A stretch of 30,509 bases of DNA from Prevotella sp. CAG:924 (GTDB taxonomy: Bacteria; Bacteroidota; Bacteroidia; Bacteroidales; Bacteroidaceae), in contig HF988506.1 of the NCBI GenBank assembly GCA_000431975.1, positions 1 to 30,509 of the forward strand, written 5' to 3'. The position numbers were made by a program, and so were the translations under genes. Positions 1 to 7,218 of this stretch are shown in pieces (the first letter of the stretch is position 1; every line of letters begins with the position of its first letter). Under the pieces are notes generated by a model. That model saw only the letters and a program-made list of their open reading frames with translations, was not told where the DNA came from and searched no databases.

Positions 1-32
1 AAAAAAGGGCGTGCCGGAATTTTGACACACCC
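1..32 (-). terminator. Intrinsic terminator of the leader-peptide operon
   Basis: Read on the minus strand, GGGTGTGTC and GGCACGCCC form a 9-bp stem (two G-U pairs) around an 8-base loop, followed directly by six T. It lies about 85 bases after the peptide stop codon, so the peptide is the last gene of its operon. Confidence 0.85.
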
Positions 33-117
33 TCAATAGTAAATAGGAAATGTTTGTGGTAACACAGACATTTTTCAAGCTCTATAATGAAGGTTCACAA
101 TAGCGTTTGCAGTCTTT

Positions 118-237
118 TCACTTATTTCCACCACCACAAATCCAAATTGTCAAATCAGAGTCACTCTCTGACCTGACATTTGCTCCACCCATTACTTTAA
201 GCTGTTGGATCTCAGAAAGAAAATCAAAATCTTCCAT
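118..237 (-). CDS. Double-glycine leader peptide, putative bacteriocin/RiPP-type precursor
   Basis: A 39-residue product starting at the ATG at 237, 40 bases after the stop of the outer-membrane barrel gene and before a strong terminator. Residues 1-18 look like a Bacteroidales GG leader: an acidic amphipathic stretch (EDFDFLSEIQQLKVM) ending in Gly17-Gly18. The remaining 21 residues hold an acidic run SESDSD, the hydrophobic IWIC with a single Cys34, and a GGGNK tail. Leaders of this kind are normally cut by C39-peptidase ABC exporters or used by maturases; neither enzyme is in the window. A longer reading frame begins at 357, but it would run back through the end of the barrel gene and its first 40 residues look non-coding, so I prefer 237. 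The function is inferred from the leader and context only; it could also be a signalling peptide. Confidence 0.6.
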   Translation of the reverse strand: MEDFDFLSEIQQLKVMGGANVRSESDSDLTIWICGGGNK

Positions 238-277
238 AATTTTTAATTTTAAAGTTAATAATATAAACAACCGAGAA

Positions 278-2386
278 CTATAATAGTCCTCTTCCGTTCT
301 TTTCTTCACTAATGAATTTGCTATTAGACGACTTATGGAACTTACCTTTCGCACCATGATGAAGATTGAATATCAACCGCACCATGATTAAGTTATCATA
401 CGTATGTAGATTTAGGCTCTGAGTCTCTTTATAAAATGATGTATCTATGACCCTCTTTTGGTTATCATGCGTAAATAAGCGAATGGGTGGGCAATAATCC
501 AAATACACATTCAAGCGTTTATTGAAAAAACTCTTCCGCAATGAAATCTCCCATAAATCTTGTCCTGTTTCATTATATCCTTGCACTAACGGATTACGGA
601 CAAGATTTTTTGAGTATTCAAGTGAGGCTGCAAGATTTGCTTTCGGTATAACCCAATCCAGTCGGCTGTTGACAATAACATTAGTATAAGCCCTGTTGCC
701 AGAGTCGAAATGGAGCTTATCGCGTTCAATATTTATGCTATTATTAAAGGATAATCCGTGTAAGATTTGCCAGTCATACATTGCCATGAACGACCATGAA
801 GACAATCGGTTGTTAACCATTATCTTATTTATCCCGGAAGTCTGTTGACAATACATGCTTGATATATTATCACTTTTATTTTCATAACCTATTCCAATCA
901 TCAGATTGTCCCAAAGGGTAGCTTGAAAGGAATATACGCTGATTTGGGTTGGCTTCAATGTTGATACTCCTTTAGACCATATGTTATAGCCTATTTGATA
1001 ACTAATCTCCGACAATTGACTTTGATTAGGATAAGTCATTTGCATGTCATAATTACCCGTTAACTGTAACCATTCATAAGGGCTGTAGGCTATCTGTAAA
1101 GTAGGCAAGACCTTCGTGTAATGTGCATTTTGAGTCTGACTATTATTTGTGAAATGCTCAAAATTCAGACCTGCATGGATAGAGACTCTTTCTCCTAAAG
1201 TCACATTAATATATGAGAATAAATCATGAAGTCTGAAGATATTGCTCGAAAGAGTGCCTTCATGCGCAGTAGAGTGATATTTGTTCCACATAAAAGAATA
1301 TCCACCATTGATGGAAATATTTTCCGACAAGGCATAGTCCCCACTAAGATAGCCCATGAAGTAGGACTTCTTGTTGGTATATTTGTCCGTGGAGCTGTTG
1401 GATTCATCCTGATATATACTATTTATGACATTTCGTCGATAGTTATAGTTGATGCTTGCGGACAGTGACAAGCGATTGTTGATTTTCCCGTTATAGCCTA
1501 TGGTTTGCTTAATGTCATTGTATTTGCTTGAATTGCCAAAGTATTCATCGTTCAGTAAAAGACTTGATGAATTTGCATCATAGAATGAAATTCTGTCAAA
1601 CTGACTTTCATTAGCATGTGAAAAAGATGAACGCCAGTAAATAACGCTATTATTCCCACACGAATAATCCAGTCCAAGATTTATGTTATTCATTCTTTGT
1701 AGATTGAAATCATTGGGTGATTTAGTCGAAACACCCTGTGATATTTCATTTGTAGTTCCGATCACACGCTGGTAAGTAATAGGGTAGTTCCAATGGATAT
1801 TAGCATAACCGTAACTTGCATCAAGTTTGAGTTTCTTCCCAATATACATATAGCTTGCGCGAGGCTGAATATTGGCAATATCGTTGTTGCCATTTTGCAT
1901 TGGAGAATACATGAGGAAATTTTGGAGATTTACATGATGTCCTATAATATCGTTTGTTATGATATTTATTCCGTATCTCATTCCTGACAGACTATATTTC
2001 TTAGGAAGTACATTCAGAATTTCTACTTTTGATATTTGCTCGGTAGTTAATGACTGTACGTATTCTTTAGGGCGTTCCATGCCGTTGACCAAAATGACAA
2101 CCCTATTGTCCATTTTTACGCTAATCTGTTGGGACAAATTATCTATATTAACACCTGGCAGATTCTTCAATATGTCCATTGCACTGTATGAACGTTCCCT
2201 TATCTTTGAAGATATGGTGTAAATGTCCTTTTGTACGGAGTGCTTTACAAGTTTCTGAAGAACCACAACCTCGTCAAGTGTCAGTGTATCAGCAATGCTG
2301 TCGCTGATTTGTTTTTGCGTCTGTCCCCAACTAAGAGGGACGGAGCAAAATAACATTACCGCAGCTATGATAAAAGTCTTAACCAT
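278..2386 (-). CDS. TonB-dependent-receptor-like outer-membrane beta-barrel protein
   Basis: A 702-residue outer-membrane protein. Residues 1-21 are a signal peptide ending at SWG-Q. A short TonB-box-like segment (LDEVVVL, about residues 37-43) is followed by a plug domain up to about residue 150 (LKNLPGVNID, VNGMERPKEYV, INIITND), then a barrel rich in alternating aromatic residues, with a strand-like LIMVRLIFNLHH near the end. There is no N-terminal CarboxypepD_reg domain. It fits the OMP_b-brl_3 class (PF14905) rather than SusC. It is the first gene of a two-gene operon with the GG-leader peptide and has a long untranslated leader (about 340 bases). Barrels of this class are often found in Bacteroidales peptide-export or peptide-maturation loci, so a role as outer-membrane portal or receptor for the peptide is a reasonable inference, not shown. 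Its codon use is visibly more AT-rich than nhaA next door. Confidence 0.85.
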   Translation of the reverse strand: MVKTFIIAAVMLFCSVPLSWGQTQKQISDSIADTLTLDEVVVLQKLVKHSVQKDIYTISSKIRERSYSAMDILKNLPGVNIDNLSQQISVKMDNRVVILVNGMERPKEYVQSLTTEQISKVEILNVLPKKYSLSGMRYGINIITNDIIGHHVNLQNFLMYSPMQNGNNDIANIQPRASYMYIGKKLKLDASYGYANIHWNYPITYQRVIGTTNEISQGVSTKSPNDFNLQRMNNINLGLDYSCGNNSVIYWRSSFSHANESQFDRISFYDANSSSLLLNDEYFGNSSKYNDIKQTIGYNGKINNRLSLSASINYNYRRNVINSIYQDESNSSTDKYTNKKSYFMGYLSGDYALSENISINGGYSFMWNKYHSTAHEGTLSSNIFRLHDLFSYINVTLGERVSIHAGLNFEHFTNNSQTQNAHYTKVLPTLQIAYSPYEWLQLTGNYDMQMTYPNQSQLSEISYQIGYNIWSKGVSTLKPTQISVYSFQATLWDNLMIGIGYENKSDNISSMYCQQTSGINKIMVNNRLSSWSFMAMYDWQILHGLSFNNSINIERDKLHFDSGNRAYTNVIVNSRLDWVIPKANLAASLEYSKNLVRNPLVQGYNETGQDLWEISLRKSFFNKRLNVYLDYCPPIRLFTHDNQKRVIDTSFYKETQSLNLHTYDNLIMVRLIFNLHHGAKGKFHKSSNSKFISEEKNGRGLL

Positions 2387-2734
2387 TTATCTCAAATTAA
2401 AAGTTACAAATTGTTCTATCTGCCTTCCTAAAATGCTCGTCTGGATTTTATTTGCGATAATCGCTTAGTATCTAAGCTGTTCCGCTGTAATGAATAATTG
2501 CGAATATCAGACTTTTCATAATACTATTTTTTATAATATTATAAATGGTAAACTCTGCAGAAAGACTCGTTATAAACATAAGCTATCCTACAATAACAAT
2601 TATAAATAGTTAAGAATATACGAATTGGTATTTGTCCTTTCCAACTAATCTTTTGTCTTAGGTCGACAAATCGTCTTGCCTTTATTACGAATACCATGTT
2701 TTATCCTAAACTTATAATATATATTATTTTGCCA
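2387..2734 (-). other. Long 5' leader of the barrel-peptide operon
   Basis: About 340 AT-rich bases lie between the predicted start of transcription (near 2728) and the ATG at 2386. On the minus strand the stretch holds one small open frame of 52 codons (2539-2697, beginning MVFVIKARRF), which resembles nothing I know. No obvious riboswitch stem is visible. The leader could carry regulation, or the true promoter may be closer to the gene. Confidence 0.4.
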
Positions 2735-2765
2735 CAAATATACAAATTTATATTGTTTATAACAA
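2735..2765 (-). promoter_or_regulatory. Bacteroidota sigma-ABfr-type promoter for the barrel-peptide operon
   Basis: On the minus strand TTG (2763-2765), 20 bases, then TATATTTG (2735-2742): an exact fit to the Bacteroides -33/-7 consensus (TTG ... TAnnTTTG). It is almost back to back with the plus-strand promoter at 2791-2822. Confidence 0.65.
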
Positions 2766-2790
2766 GAAAAATAGTTTTGGGGAATTAGAA

Positions 2791-2822
2791 TTTGTATTTT
2801 CTTAGTGTTATGGCTATATTTG
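2791..2822 (+). promoter_or_regulatory. Bacteroidota-type promoter with no obvious gene
   Basis: TTTG (2791-2794), 20 bases, then TATATTTG (2815-2822), a full consensus match on the plus strand. Transcription would begin near 2829. The first ATG (2854) opens only 14 codons (MENRFRDYSQ...). The transcript would run into the perfect hairpin at 3144-3189. Confidence 0.55.
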
Positions 2823-2853
2823 TAGCATCATTTACTATCTATACATTGTTTAT

Positions 2854-3143
2854 ATGGAAAACAGATTTCGAGATTACTCCCAACGAGAATGTTATTGAGA
2901 GTAGCCAAAAATTCCAAAGCCATATTGACCCAATGGAACTGTTCGGCTGCAAGGGTTATTGGGTATGACAGAAGCGGGAGTTGAAGCAAACCGCTCCATA
3001 TCAGCCATATTTCCTATTATGGTATGAGACAATAAAAAGTATATGAAATAGTACAAGAATTGCAGAAAACATGATGTATCTTTGTAAGCGGTATTACATA
3101 CCCTGCGGTTAGAACCAAGTGTCTGAGTTAAAAGGTACGTCAT
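2854..3143 (+). other. Gene-poor transcribed stretch, possible decayed gene or small RNA
   Basis: Downstream of a consensus promoter, an ATG at 2854 gives 14 codons and then stops. A +1 shift near 2885 would continue the frame with ENVIESSQKF... for about 27 more codons, which hints at a frameshifted remnant. A second -7-like box, TATCTTTG, is at 3077-3084 but has no well-placed -33 partner. I recognise no protein family. A non-coding RNA ending at the 3144-3189 hairpin fits equally well. Confidence 0.25.
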
Positions 3144-3189
3144 AAGGAAAATCCCCAATTGTCATATTGGACAATTGGGGATTTTCCTT
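3144..3189. repeat. Perfect 20-bp inverted repeat (hairpin)
   Basis: AAGGAAAATCCCCAATTGTC (3144-3163) is repeated in perfect inverted orientation at 3170-3189 around a 6-base loop ATATTG. The stem is far longer than a usual terminator and there is no clean T tract on either side, though the right arm ends TTTTCCTT. It could be a terminator, a stable RNA 3' end or a mobile-element end. I saw no target duplication beside it. Confidence 0.8.
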
Positions 3190-3521
3190 GTTATGGCAAC
3201 TATATCATATTTCACAAAGTGGGCTTTTAAAGGGACGATTAACTATAGGCATTGGGAAAGAAGGGGAGATCAACCGTCACGATAAAATCTGCGACCATAG
3301 ACTATCGTATTATGGACCAGACGAGAGCATCTTTCTGACTGTCATCCCGCCTGAGGTTTTTTGTATCGGATGGGATAGGCATCAGATGACAAATGTATTA
3401 ATCTTGGATTTTCTGTCGGTTGTTCCAATGATTTTCCGTAAATTTGTCAGCAAGGATGACAAATCCTAAAATGGGATGTCGTATATCACGACGATGGACA
3501 AGAAATTAAAATTTTAAGTAT
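3190..3521. other. Intergenic stretch before nhaA
   Basis: About 330 bases with no frame that I believe. A 100-codon plus-strand frame starting inside the hairpin has no recognisable domain or ribosome-binding context. The only likely signal is the -7-like box at 3439-3446. Confidence 0.5.
3439..3446 (+). promoter_or_regulatory. Possible -7 box for nhaA
   Basis: TAAATTTG matches TAnnTTTG about 75 bases before the nhaA start. The nearest upstream TTG (3420-3422) is only 16 bases away, shorter than the usual 19-21, so this is a tentative call. Confidence 0.3.
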
Positions 3522-4844
3522 ATGATGAGACAATATCAAGACACCATCAATCACAGACTGATAATGCCTCTGCAGCATTTTATTAATCAGGAGAAGTCGG
3601 GAGGCATCGTGCTCGGCATCAGCATTGTCATTGCCCTTATATTGGCAAACTCGCCATGGAGCGACAGCTATTTCCATCTTTTTGAGCATAAGTTTGGTTT
3701 TGTATTCAATGACGACAACTATCTCTATTACAATCTTCATCACTGGATCAATGACGGACTGATGTCCATGTTCTTCTTTGTCGTCGGACTGGAGCTCAAG
3801 CGCGAGTTCATCGGTGGGGAGTTGGCTGATGTGCGCAATACGATCCTGCCTATTGGCGCTGCGGTCTTTGGGATGATTGTGCCGGCCCTGATTTATTTCT
3901 CTCTCAATGCCGGAGGTGAGACGGCAAGCGGGTGGGGCATTCCGATGGCTACGGACATTGCTTTCTCGCTGGCCATCCTGTATGTATTGGGCAGTAGGGT
4001 GCCGTTGGCGATAAAGGTGTTTCTTACTACGCTGGCCATCGTCGACGACCTTGGCGCGGTGCTTGTCATAGCCTTGTTTTACACCTCTGAGATCTCGTTT
4101 GCCAGCATTGCCCTTGGCGTCGTGTTCCTTCTGGCGATGTTCATAGCCAATAAGCTTGGCGTCAAGAATGTGATCTTCTATGGCGTTCTGGGTATTGGCG
4201 GTGTGTGGATCGCGTTCCTTATGTCGGGCATCCATGCCACCATCGCAGCCGTGCTGGCAGCCTTTATGATACCGGCCGACGCACGCATACCAGAGTCGGT
4301 ATATCTGGCACGTGCCTCTAAACTCATCAACCGCTTCAAGGCGGCAAAGCCGAATGATGTGTCTACGCTTGAGCATGATCAGGTAGAGATCATCGACCGT
4401 ATGATAGGTGACTCGCGTGATGCCATCCCGCCCCTCCAGCGTCTGGAGCACTCCATGCATCCGTTGGTGTCGTTCGTCATCATGCCGATATTCGCATTGG
4501 CCAATGCCGGCATCTCTTTCGATGGCATCAGCTTTGATACCGTAATGGCCAATAATGTCGCGCTGGGCGTAATGCTGGGTCTGCTGATAGGCAAGCCCGT
4601 GGGTATCGTGCTGTCTACGGTTGTGCTGACCCGTCTGAAGATAGCGAAGGCACCATCCTCCATGACGCTGCGTCGTCTTATGGGTGTCGGCTTCCTTGCC
4701 TCGATAGGCTTCACGATGTCCATGTTCATCTCCACACTGGCCTTTGTCAATGAGGCCTTCCTCATTCAGGCCAAGCTCGGCATCTTTGCCGCCTCGATAT
4801 TGGGTGGTGTGATTGGCTATTTCCTGCTGAGAGGGGAGAAATGA
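3522..4844 (+). CDS. nhaA: Na+/H+ antiporter NhaA
   Basis: A 440-residue inner-membrane antiporter that exchanges internal Na+ for external protons, giving salt and alkaline-pH tolerance. Family hallmarks are present: MFFFVVGLELKREF (about 83-96), GIPMATDIAFSLA with Asp145, and the VDDLGA box with Asp175-Asp176. The 30-residue spacing from Asp145 to Asp175 equals that between Asp133 and Asp163 of the E. coli protein, which are transport and pH-sensing residues. About twelve hydrophobic segments are visible and the length is normal, with an internal hydrophilic loop around residues 255-310. Either of two adjacent ATG codons (3522, 3525) could start it. It stands alone, with gene-poor stretches holding long hairpins on both sides. 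Confidence 0.97.
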   Translation: MMRQYQDTINHRLIMPLQHFINQEKSGGIVLGISIVIALILANSPWSDSYFHLFEHKFGFVFNDDNYLYYNLHHWINDGLMSMFFFVVGLELKREFIGGELADVRNTILPIGAAVFGMIVPALIYFSLNAGGETASGWGIPMATDIAFSLAILYVLGSRVPLAIKVFLTTLAIVDDLGAVLVIALFYTSEISFASIALGVVFLLAMFIANKLGVKNVIFYGVLGIGGVWIAFLMSGIHATIAAVLAAFMIPADARIPESVYLARASKLINRFKAAKPNDVSTLEHDQVEIIDRMIGDSRDAIPPLQRLEHSMHPLVSFVIMPIFALANAGISFDGISFDTVMANNVALGVMLGLLIGKPVGIVLSTVVLTRLKIAKAPSSMTLRRLMGVGFLASIGFTMSMFISTLAFVNEAFLIQAKLGIFAASILGGVIGYFLLRGEK

Positions 4845-4862
4845 TGTATTTCTTAAAAGAGC

Positions 4863-4895
4863 AACGATGTAAGTAATATAGAAGATTACCTCGTT
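4863..4895 (+). terminator. Weak terminator-like hairpin after nhaA
   Basis: AACGATGTAA pairs with TTACCTCGTT with one mismatch, followed by CTTGTCTT rather than a pure T tract. It is the only stem I see close behind the nhaA stop. Confidence 0.3.
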
Positions 4896-4909
4896 CTTGT
4901 CTTATAGAT

Positions 4910-4939
4910 TTTGAGAAGTATAAGAATATGATATATTTG
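4910..4939 (+). promoter_or_regulatory. Bacteroidota-type promoter with no obvious gene
   Basis: TTTG (4910-4913), 18 bases, TATATTTG (4932-4939). Transcription would start near 4946, only 30 bases before the perfect hairpin at 4976-5016. No convincing coding sequence follows. The frame opened by the ATG at 4979 (71 codons) begins inside the hairpin and has one hydrophobic segment, and I do not trust it. Confidence 0.4.
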
Positions 4940-4975
4940 TAACTACTATTGCGAATAATCGTGTTATTATCTTGA

Positions 4976-5016
4976 GCCATGGAAAAGGATGGCATACCCC
5001 CATCCTTTTCCATGGC
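4976..5016. repeat. Perfect 17-bp inverted repeat (hairpin)
   Basis: GCCATGGAAAAGGATGG (4976-4992) and its exact inverse at 5000-5016 enclose the 7-base loop CATACCC. There is no T tract on either side. It resembles the hairpin at 3144-3189 in having a long perfect stem, a short loop and a good promoter upstream, but the two stems share no long sequence. Confidence 0.8.
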
Positions 5017-5546
5017 AGCCTTTATCTCAGCCTCTTCGGATCAGTATTGTGATAGGGCGGTGCTATGCTTATGGATATTCATCTTCCTATGCTCATTGTG
5101 TATAAATAAAAATAATACGATTCCATACATAGTCTCCGTTTTAAAGAATGTCTTTTGTTGGTGCTGGCCGTTTATTTTCTGGGAGAGAAATTAGGTCGGA
5201 CGTATGGCAGGGATTCGGTTCCTACGTGCCCGAAAAAAGCAATATAGGTTCAGCGGGCCACGTTTCCTATGTTCCTGACATATGGACGGGAGGTGGCATA
5301 AATGCAGCGATGGATAGAGTCTTCATTAGTGAAGGTAAACCCTAATGCCCAAAGGTTGCTATTCGAGACTTTGTCCCTGCCTTTACTAATAGATTATGGT
5401 GATATGGATCATCGGAGGCTTTTTGGTTATGTCAAAAAAGTCATTCTTTTTAGATCAGGTGCGGGATGTGATTCATACTACAAGCTATAAAAGCAGGGCA
5501 TAGATCTGCCTTGTTGTTTCCTCCATCATTCTGTAATCTGACTTAA
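5017..5546. other. Intergenic stretch without a credible gene
   Basis: About 530 bases holding only short overlapping frames with no signal peptide, domain or start-site support. It may be a decayed gene or non-coding DNA. I identify nothing in it. Confidence 0.5.
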
Positions 5547-5588
5547 AATAGCCCTGCCAAGCTCTTTATAGAGTCCGGCAGAGCTATT
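5547..5588 (-). terminator. Branched hairpin, possible terminator of the 5721-6143 gene
   Basis: AATAGCCCTGCC and GGCAGAGCTATT pair over 12 positions with one mismatch, and a smaller stem CTCT/AGAG sits inside. On the minus strand the structure is followed by TTTTAAG. It lies about 130 bases after the stop of the minus-strand secreted-protein gene. Confidence 0.4.
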
Positions 5589-5720
5589 CTCTTAAAAGGT
5601 GGCCTTTATCCTTCACGTCATCATTCTTGCCTGGGCCACTCTTTTGTTGTCGATTGTCAGGATTTGCTTCTTTTCTATTCCTTATGGGTCTCTCCGGTCC
5701 GGCTTTTTGCGGATGTCCGT

Positions 5721-6143
5721 TTACATGAAGCCGACGATCTTGAATCTTGTCGCTCCGTTGGAGAGCACCTTTTCATAGATCACGCCTCCGAAAGCATAGT
5801 TCGTCTTGCCGTGTGAGCGGTGAACGGTAGTGTAGCCCGAGGGCAGGCTGGGAACAATCATTCCTATGGATGGTCTCACCTTCACGTACCTGCCGTTCCG
5901 CTGGCAATAGTAGTATCCGTGAGAGTAGAGGTAAGGTTTGTGGTTGTAGTGAACCACGACGCCACTCGGCCGGTTGGTCGTGATCTTCTTGTGAGATGTG
6001 ACCTTTTTGTGTGGTTCTTTTTTGGCGTGCTTCTTGTTTTTCAGCTGTGTGGTATATGCAGTTTCCGCTGCAGTTGAGGCTTCTGTCGTTACACAAGTCA
6101 GTGTAAGAAGCATCATCAGGGATAATAATTTAAGCGTTCTCAT
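5721..6143 (-). CDS. Small secreted basic protein, DUF6515-like
   Basis: A 140-residue protein with a signal peptide (residues 1-22, ending TTEA). A Lys/His-rich linker covers about 33-55 and a Tyr-rich C-terminal part holds YYYCQRNGRYVKVRPSIGM and LPSGYTTV. That pattern, an aromatic segment, then VxPxIG, then LPxGY, is what I associate with the DUF6515 family of Bacteroidota envelope proteins. The family call is from memory and is moderate. No enzymatic residues stand out. A -7 box lies about 80 bases upstream. The upstream LuxR-type gene is on the same strand but separated by 239 bases, so they are probably separate transcripts. Confidence 0.7.
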   Translation of the reverse strand: MRTLKLLSLMMLLTLTCVTTEASTAAETAYTTQLKNKKHAKKEPHKKVTSHKKITTNRPSGVVVHYNHKPYLYSHGYYYCQRNGRYVKVRPSIGMIVPSLPSGYTTVHRSHGKTNYAFGGVIYEKVLSNGATRFKIVGFM

Positions 6144-6225
6144 TGTGTAGTCTCCTATCTTTTAATGGTTATTAATTTCGTTTCCGGCCCGGCTTCTGTT
6201 TCGGGTCTTTTGTCTTTTCCTGTTG

Positions 6226-6233
6226 CAAAGATA
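6226..6233 (-). promoter_or_regulatory. -7 box for the secreted basic protein
   Basis: Minus-strand TATCTTTG matches TAnnTTTG. The -33 position reads close to, but not exactly, TTG. The predicted leader is about 75 bases. Confidence 0.45.
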
Positions 6234-6382
6234 GGCAAAAATGTGGGCTCACACATAGCTGTTTCCCCTATGAGTAGGTAGGGGATTCTCTACTGTGATT
6301 ATGGATTTGGGACGGATCGTATTTTTAGTTGTATGGAAGGACGGTTGCAGGATCAAGGTTTTTGAAGGATGTGGTATGGGCT

Positions 6383-7141
6383 TCAGATGATCCTCAGGTC
6401 TTTTGCTATTCTGCACGCCTCAATGGAGTTTTTCACCTGTAGCTTTCCCAGGATGCCCTGTCGGTGCCGGCTTACCGTGTTGATGCTGATGCACAGCAAT
6501 TCGGCGATGTCCTTGCTTGTCAACCCTTTGTCGATGAAGCCCAGGATCTGTTTCTCCCTCGTCGACAGAATGTCCTCGTTGTTCTGCTTCTCCGGTTCTA
6601 TGGTGTGACCGTCGGAGGAATCGACGATGATACATCTGGAGGGAAAGTCTATGGTCAGAGGGGTGTACAGGCAGAGGGCAAGGCATAAGGTCTCGTGTGA
6701 GGCACTGTAGATGTAGAACATCCGATGCAATACGGGTATGTAGCTGCCCGTAGCCGTCTTCATCCGCAGCTTGCTCATCAGATAATAGTCGGGACGTTTT
6801 TTCCCCGGTTGTCGTTTGACGAAATGGTAGAAGCACAGTTCCTGCAGATGCTTGCCTGCCAGATCATCGGGATGGATCCGGTTGAAGATTTCCTTTTCCC
6901 AAATAGAGTGCACCATGCCTTCTTTCATGTCTTTGCCCAGCCCGAATACATGCGCAAAGCCACCATAGAAGATATGGCTTATGTTGGTACGCAAGTCACT
7001 CAGTACGGCGATGGCATTTTCTATCCTTGCATAGTTGGCTGCCATGTCGATGAATTCGCTTGCCATACTTCCATAAGCCGGTTCGTGAGAGAAATTCTGT
7101 GCGGAGAATTCCTTGTTTAATATATCTATGGTGGTCTTCAT
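6383..7141 (-). CDS. LuxR-type transcriptional regulator with PAS-like N-terminal domain
   Basis: A 252-residue DNA-binding protein. The last 60 residues are a GerE/LuxR helix-turn-helix: LSTREKQILGFIDKGLTSKDIA, then ISINTVSRHRQGILGKLQV (about 192-246). Residues about 45-170 (IHPDDL, HVFGLG, SYIPVLHRMF) look like a PAS-type sensor fold. There is no receiver domain, so it is not a classical response regulator. Cytoplasmic, probably sensing a small ligand or redox state. It is transcribed away from the DUF1349 gene, whose promoter (7170-7200) lies just upstream of this start codon, so the regulator could control its neighbour (inference). I found no consensus promoter for the gene itself. Confidence 0.85.
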   Translation of the reverse strand: MKTTIDILNKEFSAQNFSHEPAYGSMASEFIDMAANYARIENAIAVLSDLRTNISHIFYGGFAHVFGLGKDMKEGMVHSIWEKEIFNRIHPDDLAGKHLQELCFYHFVKRQPGKKRPDYYLMSKLRMKTATGSYIPVLHRMFYIYSASHETLCLALCLYTPLTIDFPSRCIIVDSSDGHTIEPEKQNNEDILSTREKQILGFIDKGLTSKDIAELLCISINTVSRHRQGILGKLQVKNSIEACRIAKDLRII

Positions 7142-7169
7142 ATAGTCACAAAATGGTTATTTATGATTA

Positions 7170-7200
7170 TTGCGCGGTTTCTAGCGATATCTTATCTTTG
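7170..7200 (+). promoter_or_regulatory. Bacteroidota-type promoter of the DUF1349 gene
   Basis: TTG (7170-7172), 20 bases, TATCTTTG (7193-7200). The predicted start of transcription is near 7207, so the mRNA leader is only 12-21 bases. Confidence 0.7.
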
Positions 7201-7218
7201 CAAAGTTAATTAAAAAGA

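Noticed and set aside
2892..3158. 88-codon minus-strand frame between the divergent promoters and the hairpin
   Set aside because: It begins inside the hairpin arm, has no recognisable domain and runs against the better promoter at 2791-2822.
3167..3469. 100-codon plus-strand frame before nhaA
   Set aside because: Its start codon lies in the loop of the perfect hairpin and the translation has no family features.
3486..4460. 324-codon frame opposite nhaA
   Set aside because: Antisense shadow of an unambiguous NhaA gene; the translation is His/Arg-rich and shapeless.
4979..5194. 71-codon frame with one hydrophobic segment after nhaA
   Set aside because: The first 12 codons are the hairpin itself. 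Kept only as a remote alternative to a small RNA.
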